64,000 nt of DNA, taken from the NCBI GenBank assembly GCA_014529385.2, contig CM043942.1:24857469-24921468 (forward strand), read 5' to 3'. The DNA is from Adiantum capillus-veneris (taxonomy: Eukaryota > Streptophyta > Polypodiopsida > Polypodiales > Pteridaceae). The translations under genes were made by a program, and so were the position numbers. Positions within the stretch are counted from its first letter, which is position 1, and every line of letters begins with the position of its first letter. Positions 43,379-53,088 of this stretch are shown here, in pieces. Under the pieces are notes generated by a model that had not been told where the DNA came from, ran no database searches, and saw nothing but the letters and a program-made list of their open reading frames with translations.

Positions 43379-45182
43379 GGCCTGCATGTAGCCGCATGCT
43401 TCGTGCTCGTTCCATGATTGTCCTGTTCATCCTTTCCGAAATCCCATTTTGTTGAGGTGTCCTTGGGGTTGTCCTTTGCCTCCGAATTCCATTGCTAGCA
43501 CAAAAGCTTTCAAAAGCTTGGCTGCAATATTCGCCTCCATTGTCAAATCTGAGGCATTTAACCTTGGTACCTGTTTCATTCTCCACAAAGGCTTTCCACC
43601 TTTGAAATATGGAAAATACATCGGATTTATTTTTCATGACATAAACCCATGTTTTTCTAGTCGCATCGTCTATGAATGTTACATAGTACAATGAGCGACC
43701 TAGTGATGGTGTACTTGCAGGACCCCAAACATCAGAATGAACCAACTCAAGTTTTTTATTTTTTCTTTCATTTCTTGATTTTTGAAATTTTACCCTCTTT
43801 TGTTTACCATAAACACAATCTTCACAGAACTCTAAGTCCACTTCTTTCAAACCTGGTAGAAGCTTCTTTGTTTGAAGGATTTGCATTCCTTTGGCACTCA
43901 TATGCCCAAGTCGGTAGTGCCACACCGCATTGTCAACTTCTGTAGTTGCTGCACAAGCTGAAGGTTGCGTGTTAACAGTACACAAGTAAAGTGTAGCGAC
44001 TTTTTCACCCTTGGCAACCACCAAAGATCCCTTTGAGATCTTCCACCGTTTGTTTCCGAATGCAATGTTGTGACCTTCATCGTCCAATTGTCCTGTAGAG
44101 ATCAAATTTTTGCGAAGAGAAGGAACATGCCTAACATCTTTAAGCTTCCATTCATGTCCGTTAGCAGTTTTGACAGAAACTGTACCTTTGCCGACAATCT
44201 CACAAGCTTCATCATCTCCCAAGTATACATACCCAAAATTACCTTTGGTGTAGTCTTGGAAATGTTGCTTGTGTGGTGTCGCATGGAATGAAGCCCCGGA
44301 ATCTACTATCCAGGAATTAGACACATTGTCTAATGAGAGAATTAGAGCATCTTGCTCTACTTTACCTGCCACATTGGCCTCCGATGTTGGCTTGTTGTCT
44401 TGAGACTCTGTCTCCTTCTTCTTCTTGGACCAGCAATCCTTCTTGACGTGGCCCTTCTTGCCGCAGTTCCAACATTCAAGAACTGACTTTGTGCGTGACT
44501 TGCTCCGCCTTGAGCGATTACGACCCTTTTGGTTTTTGAACCTCTCCTTAGGCCTTCCTCTTGTTTCCACTGATAGTGCAGCACTTGATGATTCTCCTGT
44601 GCTTCTCCTTTGCATTTCCTCGCTTAGGAGAACACCCACAACATCATCAAACTTAAGAGTACTTGTGCAAGAGATAGAATTACTGACAGCCATCACAAGG
44701 CTGCCTCAACTATCCGGTAGAGATGATAGTATAAGGAGAGCTCGCACTTCGTCATCGAAATTGATTTTCACTGATCAAAGTTTACTTATGTTTGTGTTAA
44801 AGTCATTTAGGTGTTCTGCAACTGAACCATTCTCTGCCATCTTTAGATTGAACAAGCGCTTCATAAGAAATACCTTATTGGATGCCGATGGTTTCTCGTA
44901 GAAGTCATCAAGTGACTTCATCAAGTCCTCCGTGGTCTTCATCTCCGAAACATTGAAGGCCACCGTTGATGCCAAGCTTAACCGGATTGTTCCCAGCGCC
45001 TTTCGATCAAGGACAATCCATGCTTCATCTGCCATTGTTGCGGGCTTCTTCGCAAGACCGCCTAGTGGCAAATAGAGGTCCTTCTGGAAGAGATAGTCTT
45101 CAATCTGCATCTTCCAATGTTGGTAGTTTTTGCCATTGAACTTCTCAATCTTGAGCTTCCCTTCCTCCGCCATAACTCCCAC
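43379..45182 (-). pseudogene. gag-pol: Copia-3 polyprotein, N-terminal half (gag, protease, integrase)
   Basis: Reading from 45182 down: gag (MAEEGKLKIEKFNGKNYQHW), stops near 44773 and 44703 (the second probably once Trp), zinc knuckle CWNCGKKGHVKKDC, protease IVDSGASFHATPHK, H2C2 (HYRLGHM to CEDCVYGK), integrase core VHSDVWGP, FDNGGEY and GISERMNRT, ending at MRLHAGL where copia-2 is inserted. Catalytic residues are present. In the second Asp block Phe replaces the usual Thr/Ser. Two nonsense changes and the insertion inactivate it. Confidence 0.92.
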
Positions 45183-45231
45183 TCAATTCAAGGAATCCTT
45201 TCCTTGAGATAATTTAGCTACGAGCAAACCT

Positions 45232-45244
45232 TGCTCTGATACCA
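45232..45244 (-). other. Primer-binding site of copia-3 (initiator Met tRNA)
   Basis: The minus strand reads TGGTATCAGAGCA two bases after the 5' LTR. Confidence 0.9.
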
Positions 45245-45246
45245 GT

Positions 45247-46042
45247 TGTTAGGAAATAAGACGTAGCTAAATAGATAATTGAGTAGATTACTTAATGGAG
45301 AGAGACAAATTTATATACACAAGATTATAGAGTAGAGAGAGAGATAGAGAGAGTACACACGATATACGTGGTTCACCCAATGTGGGCTACGTCCACGGAA
45401 AAGCAGCCACTCAATGGCTTTAGTACTTCAAAACAAGAAGTAGTTTACAAAGGGATTATACCCTTAATGGAGCTCCCGCCTTGCTTCACTCTCACCACCT
45501 CACACTCACCTTGTTGCATCAACTTCACACTATGAAATGTGTGTAGAAATGGCCTCCTTTTATAGGCCAAAAGGGTTGCCCTCTCTTATGAGAGACAGCC
45601 ATGTGTAGCTGCCCTTGTGCGAATAAGTCCAAAACGGACCCTCCAATCCGCCCATGTGTGGCCGCCCTTGAGAAGACAAGTCCGCTTTTGAATTTCTCCA
45701 CCGGCCATTGAATTCGGCCACTGGCCATTGACTTCCGACCACCGGCCATCGGCCATTGACTACCGGCCACCGGCCAACCGACTGGTTGTTTTCCGACCAC
45801 TTTTTGGCCGCCGTCCAGCCATAATATTCCGGCCAAAAAGAATATTCCGGCGAAAAAAAAGTCTTGGGGGCCTCCGCCCCCGAGGCCTTTAAAGTTGCCC
45901 CTGATTCTTGTCCGTGAAAATTTTGGTTTCCGGTGAGTGATTTTCCTTCACGCACGATGGCTTCTCCTCATAATGGGGGCCTTACAAATGTGCACTTTTA
46001 CCACAAAAAATTACAAGGGTAAATCAGGCTCCATACATAACA
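45247..46042 (-). repeat. 5' LTR of copia-3
   Basis: This 796-bp copy of 37148-37934 has a TATA box at 45556-45564. It has fewer minisatellite units than the other LTR and an extra ~41-bp segment at about 45861-45902 containing the self-complementary GGGGGCCTCCGCCCCCGAGG. Confidence 0.92.
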
Positions 46043-46047
46043 GAGCT

Positions 46048-47530
46048 TAATTTATATTGGTTATTTTATCAAGAATTTTTAAATTGATTGGATTAATTTT
46101 ACCCTAGCCTAATTCTCATTGGTCCACCTCTATGGCCATCCAATAGGATTCAAGAGAAGGTGGGGGCAACTGGCCTACGAGTCTGCCATGGTCCAGTATT
46201 CCCTCTGGGGAAGCTTTGGAGTGTGTATGTGTGTTCTTCTCTCTCCTCCCCTACTCTTAGAGCTCGACCCCTCCTTGATAGGGATATGGGAATACTTTTC
46301 AGTCTTCCCTCCACCATCCAATTTTCCCAACTTTGACCATTTAGACTTTTCAATTAAAGTTTTGGAACCTTAGCCTATGGAACTCTTAATGGAGCTGAAC
46401 CTAAGGTCTTTTAAGCTCCAGTGATGCACATTGCTCTTTTGCAGACTGCCCCCGATTTGAATCCCTATTTTCTCTCCTTTGGATCCCTGTAGAGACCCGT
46501 CTGGAAACCTTACCAATATTATAGCTTTTACTCCCCTGGTACTTCACCATATTAAAAATGATCAGTTTAACATGAGAAAATCATTTGGGAGAATTAGGTA
46601 TTAGTTTTTATGACAATCTCCGTAATCTCTTCTCTCTTGTATACGAGAAGAAGAAGAAGAAGAAGGATATTCTCTCTCTACTTTCTTACTATCTCCTCTC
46701 TCATTTCACGATGTACGCGCTCTCCGAAAGCTCTTGTGGTGAAGGATATTCTCTCTCTAGTTGCTTACTATCTCCTCTCTCATTTCACGGTGTACACGCT
46801 GCCCGGAAGCTCTCATGGTGGAAACCTCTACGTAGCTCTCATTACCTCTCTCTTGCAAAAAAGAAAGAACACTTTTGACAGCCCCTAATCGATTCTAAAT
46901 CACGGTGAGAAGGTCTAACCTCCATAGCCATCATCATCGCTCTCTCTACATCGTTTTTTTGAGTAGTCACCTTTTAGGTGATTGTTTTTTCGTATACAAG
47001 TGCGTGTATGGATTAACCAAATATGTATGAAGTTTCCCCATGATTATTTCATCATGTTTAACACGCTGATTTATGAACATGATGCGTTTATGATCATGTG
47101 CGTGCATAAAAAGCACTTTTCGTTTCACGTCAAAGAAGTAGTAGGGACATTGTTTTGGCTTTAACTCACAAACCGTTATGAACCAGCTTAAACCCTTTAT
47201 GAAAAAGATAAAACACATCATTTATAACATTTTTCTCTTAGGTGTCAAAATCACACATGAGCTAAGAGATATGGTAAAAAAACAGCTTGCTGCCCACTAC
47301 ACTTAGTCAAAGTTTTTGACCCTAGGCTCCTTGGAGAACCACTGTATAGATTCACTGGATAGGCAAACCCAATTAAGCAATGTAAAATCTTGATGAAACT
47401 TGATGATAAATTTATTTAGATTTTATTTATCACCTTGGGTATGCAATTTATTAATCATTTTGTAACCGGTTCTACCAATGCGTGTAAGGGTGCTACCAAG
47501 AGGGAGTACCATATGACATTGTGAGTTAAC
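46048..47530. other. Non-coding stretch between copia-3 and copia-4
   Basis: No gene was seen. It may hold the rest of the minus-strand LTR that starts at 36167. It includes a tandem duplication (46660-46818) and a pyrimidine-rich part. The end near 47485 (GGGTGCTACCAAGAGGG) resembles a phrase at 34077. Confidence 0.4.
46663..46818. repeat. Two-copy tandem repeat, ~78-bp unit
   Basis: The unit starting GGATATTCTCTCTCTA at about 46665 is repeated at about 46744. Both contain CTATCTCCTCTCTCATTTCACG and end in GGAAGCTCT or GAAAGCTCT. Confidence 0.75.
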
Positions 47531-47721
47531 TGAAGGGGATCGGGGAGCACCACAGACGGAGAGTGAGAGAGAGAGAAGGAGACACACACACGATGTGGGT
47601 GAGGAGACTGTGAAGTGGCAGCTCCCCCTATACAGTATACTCACTATAAGTATAGGGTAACAGTGGGCGGGCGCCCATGACCTGGGCGACCGGTCAAGGC
47701 ACATAGGCCTTAACCCCAACA
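47531..47721 (-). repeat. 3' LTR of copia-4
   Basis: The minus strand starts TGTTGGGGTTAAGGCC and ends CCCTTCA. It differs from the other LTR by about three substitutions and a GA-repeat length change. Confidence 0.92.
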
Positions 47722-47753
47722 ACCTCCCACTTAAAGGTCAATGTGCCTTTAAG
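47722..47753 (-). other. Polypurine tract and hairpin of copia-4
   Basis: The minus strand reads AAGTGGGAGGT next to the LTR. CTTAAAGG (47730-47737) and CCTTTAAG (47746-47753) form an 8-bp stem with an 8-base loop. Confidence 0.7.
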
Positions 47754-47817
47754 CAAGATCTAGTAGTGTACAACTAATAGAAGGTGAGATATTCTCTCAA
47801 CCTATGCCCACTGACTC

Positions 47818-48231
47818 TCAATGAGCTAGTGCATCCGGCTCTACTGATAGACAAACATCCCGCTGCGAAAGCCACACAGAGCTAGCTCCAAGCTCTACAA
47901 AGAGTCTACAAGAGCTCATGCACTCCTGCAAGTATCGGTCCAATACCTGCAAACCTCCCCTATGCTCTATGTCGAGATCAGTCATCGAACAACTAATCGA
48001 CCCTGCTACAAATGCTCCCACTGTAGCTGCTATGTCGGGCCTCGAGATCAGCATCTCGTACATGAGGACACCGAACGTTGATGCAACCCTGGCAACCTCT
48101 GCGACCTCCAACTCAGAACTCAACTCATGGCAATCATGTCTCCTATCATAGAGACCATGGCACTCTGACTCCGAGCTCTGGAGTGACTCCTCGTGCGCAC
48201 CACATATCACATGTGTACCAAGAGTATCCAT
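47818..48231 (-). pseudogene. RT/RNase H fragment of copia-4
   Basis: The minus frame keeps VLMYEMLISRPDIAATVGAF, the conserved block between RT and RNase H of copia elements (usually GSLMYAMxATRPDIAxAVG). The flanking sequence is diverged, and neither the YVDD box nor the RNase H core is present. It follows the deletion junction of copia-4. Confidence 0.75.
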
Positions 48232-48237
48232 CTGTCC

Positions 48238-49458
48238 TTAATCTGCATCAAGCTCTGGTATAAGCATATCAAGAAATGACTCCACAATAGCCGACATCTC
48301 AGCATCCATGTGAGTCATCTCTGTCATCACCTCTGATGACTCATCCTGCTCTGACTCACTAGAGCTGTCCCGCTCTACCTGTGCATCCGTAGACGCAACC
48401 TGCACAACAAGTTCATTGCTCTGCACTCCATGCAAAGCATCCTGCAACCCACAAGCAAAAGAGACTCGCCTGCGCTCTCGCTCTCTACCTGGCTGCATGA
48501 TCACAGAGACAACACCGTCTCTCTCGTGATCCACATGCAATGGGTAACCTGTACCACTCCTGGCACCTCTCGCAATCACTAGCGAACCCAAATGCATCAC
48601 AAAATCTCGCTCTCGTAGCGAAATCACACATCCACAATCTCTAAGCTGACCAATCGAGATCAAACTCACTGTCAAATCTGGTACATAGGGCACATGTCGT
48701 AACAAGTAAGATGCACCACTCGGTAATGATAGTCTCACATCTCCTGCACCTGCTATCGCATGCACCGATCCATCGGTCAAATGTACACTGCCAAGCATCC
48801 CGCTAGAATAGCTACAAAACCATGCACGATGCGGCGTGACATGAAACATAGCATCTGCGTCTAGCAACCACTGTGAAGGGAGTGCACTATCCACATGTAT
48901 AGCATCTCGTGCATAGCTCGAGGTAAAAGTGACATCCCCGTCACTAGTATACTCCGACACTACATGTGCCTCAACTGTCAAAGCAACTAAGTCCATGGCA
49001 TCACTACATGCATCTCTGAGACTGCCATGTCTCCTACGATGTCTCATACGATGAAAACAACGCCGTCTAACGTGTCCAGAATGACCACAATACCAATATA
49101 TCACCTGTCGGCATACTCATGAATATACATGTCTCACACAAGTTCTTGATGACTCAGATCTATCATACATATCATGTAATCTGTGCCAAAGTGCTCTCGA
49201 AGTAGTCTCATACATAACAAGAGCATATACAGATTCCACAAGGTGCAAAGAGAGTGTAGATAGTGCCATCTCCTCTAGCTCCTGCCACTGATCGTCAGAC
49301 ATGTTTGAAGGTCTACCTACATCACCACTCAATGGTCGATGCAACCCTCGCTGTGTCAATGCATCAAGCATACACTCTCTCCATGCCGCAAAGTCTGACC
49401 CATCAAACATGCACATTTCGGAGAGATCATAATCTGAGCGATCACCTGTCTCTGCCAT
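48238..49458 (-). pseudogene. Gag and protease region of copia-4 with internal deletions
   Basis: The ATG at 49458 starts MAETGDRSDYDLSEMCMFDG, a copia gag start, followed by WRECMLDALTQRGLHRPLSG. A TGA near 49118 breaks it, and much of the gag middle is missing. The zinc knuckle survives as YWYCGHSGHVRRRC, with Tyr for the first Cys. The protease region reads LLDADAMFHVTPHRAWF, so the D-S-G active site has become D-A-D. The frame continues through the pre-integrase part (VPDLTVSLISIGQL) and then jumps to an acidic Ser/Glu/Met-rich end. The second frame (48238-49104) is open over 288 codons, longer than chance would favour in a dead copy. Confidence 0.85.
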
Positions 49459-50571
49459 GAGCACAATGTAGCAAACTAGATAGCAAAACCACCTCACCAA
49501 CAACACCTAGAAACTGTCTACAAATATGGAAAGAAACACAATGTAAAACCTGTGAGACACACTCCAAAATAGAGCTCCCACAATGCCAATACAAGCCTCA
49601 CCTGCTCTAGTATCACACTGCAATCTGTGAGCTAATCACCAAGCCCACACTGTGCGGTATCGATGCATACACACGCACAAATCTCCCACCTGCAGAGAAC
49701 ACTGCACACAAATGCTAAGTGCAACCCGCAATCTCTACCTAGATCGCATAAATGATACGCATAAAACTCCTAGGAAAATTTTGCCAGAGTTTTGTCAGTA
49801 AAATGGCCACAAAACCAGTAACCAAACTAACTACACGCTCAAAACCATGATCAACCAAAGCGCATCAAACCGCACTCTAAATGCATACACCAATCTCCAC
49901 ACTTTGCATACATCATTGCAAACACCTGCAAATCTAGTACACAAATATCTGCTCTATCTGTGACTGCCAAAAAACATGCTCGCGCATACATTGCCGAGCT
50001 CAAAATGCAATCACATTAGTCTCCCTGAGCATCAAACCACATAAGGCATACATTGTATCCTCCCACCTGTGAGGAAACTTGCAGCAAATATCACTCTCAC
50101 ATCTCAGAGCAAACCATGTGTGGAATCCTCGACACACAATAAACAATTGCTGCTGCAGAAAATTCAGCATTCAGAATTTTAAAATTCTGATATGACGAGC
50201 GCGTCCGGAGCGTGCCAAAACCCCAAGGTAGACTCCTGGATCACATGTATCCGAGTCCGGGTGTGAAAGCTATGCCAAAAACCTCCGTTTTGACCCAAAA
50301 AATGCAGCATAAACTGCCAAAAGAGGGCTGAAAATGCAGCTCCTCAACCGTAGCTCGAATGAGGTTTCTGATGGCTCGAATGGCTTCGAAAAGGGGGTAA
50401 AACGCCAGGACACCTGGTGGAAACGCTCTCGAAAAGCTGAATTTGCCGATGCCAAAGTCGAAACCCTGTTTGCACTCTTGAAAGTGCGCGCGCGCGGAAG
50501 CGATTTCGGGAATGAAACTGGCTCTCCACTGTCGTCGTGACTGTGCACACACGCGCTCCCTCCACACATAC
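49459..50571 (-). other. Leader of copia-4
   Basis: This is 1.1 kb of non-coding sequence between the PBS and the gag start on the minus strand. It is unusually long for so small an element. No feature was recognised. Confidence 0.5.
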
Positions 50572-50583
50572 GCTCTGATACCA
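50572..50583 (-). other. Primer-binding site of copia-4 (initiator Met tRNA)
   Basis: The minus strand reads TGGTATCAGAGC, two bases after the LTR end. Confidence 0.9.
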
Positions 50584-50585
50584 AT

Positions 50586-50780
50586 TGAAGGGAATCGGGG
50601 AGCACCACAGACGGAGAGTGAGAGAGAGAGAGAGAAGGAGACACACACACGATGTGGGTGGGGAGACTGTGAAGTGGCAGCTCCCCCTATACAGTATACT
50701 CACTATAAGTATAGGGTAACAGTGGGCGGGCGCCCATGACCTAGGCGACCGGTCAAGGCACATAGGCCTTAACCCCAACA
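50586..50780 (-). repeat. 5' LTR of copia-4
   Basis: This 195-bp repeat pairs with 47531-47721 and includes a GA microsatellite at about 50620-50633. Confidence 0.92.
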
Positions 50781-50785
50781 TTAAC

Positions 50786-52670
50786 CAAGCCACTTATATG
50801 TGATTTTTGGTTTTTTTTTTTGTGAGTTGATTTAGTTATTAGATGCCCGTAAACTTATGTGAAGGTATATGGTTAGACATATATGATTAAAGTGGCTTTG
50901 TTTTTGGGTTACCGGTTGTTGTGTGAGTATCAAATGGGGGAAGTGACGTGATAGAGTGCTAGTCTATATTATGGAGATGATCTTGATGCATTGGTTTGGG
51001 GTCACATACTTCCATTTTTATGTTATGCATGCTCCCAAAAATATCAAAGGGTTGTTCTTTTTTGCGTATGTATGAAATTATGGTTTATGGTTGACCTAAA
51101 GATCGAAGCTATTTTGCATCATGTTTATGGTGATGGAATGCTATCATATATATATGGAAGCTTATGGATTGATGTGGATGCCTCATTTACATGGTTATGA
51201 TTGCTTTCCACCTTTCTAGCTAGGTCAAAACTAGCTCTATGTGATAGAGAGGTGAAGAACAGATGTGATGCATCAACTTTGCATGGTTGGATGTTGCCAA
51301 AATTGTATTTTCATATCATGTTAGTTGTTGGTTGGACTTATTTTATGCATGAGAATCTCATGTCTTAGGAGTCATATGTGTGTGGACTCCAATTGATTGC
51401 AAGAGATACGTCAAACTCCAAATGTGGGACTTGGTTCATTATGGATATGATTTATGGTTAAGGGCTGAGATTCCCTTATGGATTATGGTTGTGATTTTAT
51501 GGTGGAAGTCGATGTGGCCCTTAGTTTGTTATTTTGGATATGAATATGGGGCCAAAATTTTTGTCGCCATGTTATATTCTAAAGTGGTTATGTAGGAATG
51601 ATTGTGCCTCACTCAAGTTGGGTGGAGTGTTCACATGTGTAATGTGATGGGATTATGGATTTGGGATTAGATCATGAAATGATTTGTGGTAGACATGTAA
51701 GGGTAGAGACCCTATACAGTCTAGCTGTCTGGAAACGATTATTTGTGCATATGGAAAGTGGACTAAAGCATGTACTGGTGGTATCAAAAAGAGGTGTATT
51801 GGACACTCCTTTGGTAGCACTTTACAAGCCCCATCTTCATGTGTTACAAGTAAAATAAACTAGCATGTTATATATTAATGGATAGATTTTTTCATGTAGA
51901 ATCTAAAAGTATAAAGTCCAACAAGTTATGAGTTTTTCTGCAAAAACTTTACCGGTCCCCACTTTCTTTTAAGGGTACCACCAAAAGGTGCAAAAAGTGG
52001 TACCACCAATACATGCTTTTACCCAAGTGCTATTGTGATTGGAGTCACTGGTTATGTTTCTCATGGTAGCATCGCTACAAGACTAAGATCACCTACATCA
52101 CTTAGCTTTAGACTAAAGGGTTGTTGAAATTGGGCTTTGCTGGATTGGGGGTGTTTCCTAGGTCTTGTTCTTTCTATTAGGCTCATCTACATGGTTACTG
52201 CATCGGGGGTTGAATGACCTACACGGCTAACGCGTTTGGGATTTTACCTTGGCTTTGCGTGAACACCCAATGATGGGCATTGAACAGGCGTGGTGCCTAA
52301 ACTGGTATGGTTGGTATAGATACCCTACCACCTACTAATACTTGGAATCCTTTCAGAGCTCAAGTTCATGGAGGGAGGCGAAACGGCCTCACCTTTTGTC
52401 TAGCTCAGGTAGGTTGGAGGTGTTTTGGCTTGCTCCCGACGAAATGAAATTCTCTCTGTTTGTAGTAGAGCAAAAGTGGATGGGTGGACCGATCGATCCC
52501 TACACAGGGTCCCGTGCTCTGCTAGTTATTTTGTCATAAACTTTTTGATGTTATGGTATACCCAAACTTTGTCATTGCATTAATACATGGTTGCCTGTTT
52601 CATTTAGTTGGGGAATTTAAAGATTCTTCGTTTTCATTTTCTCACGTCTCTGTGCACTCTACACCCTCCA
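50786..52670. other. Stretch without recognised genes
   Basis: AT-rich non-coding sequence. Short open frames of 60-90 codons show no recognisable protein. The phrase GTGGTACCACCAATACATG near 51993 hints at old LTR material. Confidence 0.35.

Positions 52671-52672
<2 letters not shown>

Positions 52673-52725
<53 letters not shown>
52673..52725. repeat. (CT)n microsatellite
   Basis: About 26 uninterrupted CT units. Confidence 0.97.
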
Positions 52726-52728
<3 letters not shown>

Positions 52729-53088
52729 CGCAATGCGGTGTACGCATATATTCATCCTCCACAATGTTATAATTTTCTTGAGTATGCTTTCCTTTATAAC
52801 ACCCATTCAGAGGTAGTACTAGCCGCTAGGTGCCTCTGGATGCAGTCCAGCTCATGGCCTAAACTCCATACTTGGTCGGGCACCAAGAACTCCTCCCCTA
52901 TTCAAACACTTTTGCAGCTCTTATGTATATTGAGAATTGTATAAAGGTGAATTTTATATTCTGTGCATAGACCCCTAGGGAGGGGTATCTCTGAAGCTCA
53001 TTGAAGGCATCTTGACCTAAGCTCCTTAAAGATGGGTTTTCATCAATGTGTGATACAATATCTTCTTTCTTGTTAATCATTGCATGAG

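Larger units (their letters stand above)
37148..46042 (-). mobile_element. Copia-3: minus-strand Ty1/copia element with copia-2 nested in it
   Basis: LTRs at 37148-37934 (787 bp) and 45247-46042 (796 bp) run TGTTA to TAACA. The 5-bp duplication GAGCT flanks the element (37143-37147 and 46043-46047). A PBS and polypurine tract are present in minus orientation. The polyprotein is split by copia-2 (40086-43378). Without it the element is 5.6 kb, a normal size. The gag and integrase style resembles Tnt1/Tork. Confidence 0.93.
47531..50780 (-). mobile_element. Copia-4: small deleted Ty1/copia element
   Basis: LTRs 47531-47721 (191 bp) and 50586-50780 (195 bp) are nearly identical, with the duplication TTAAC at 47526-47530 and 50781-50785. 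PBS and polypurine tract are present. At 3.25 kb it lacks integrase and most of RT. It keeps part of gag, a zinc knuckle, a protease region and a short RT/RNase H piece. The similar LTRs indicate recent movement or gene conversion, so it may be mobilised by full-length relatives. Confidence 0.92.

Noticed and set aside
52553-52816. Frame across the CT microsatellite with a Ser-Leu run
   Set aside because: It is a direct reading of the dinucleotide repeat.
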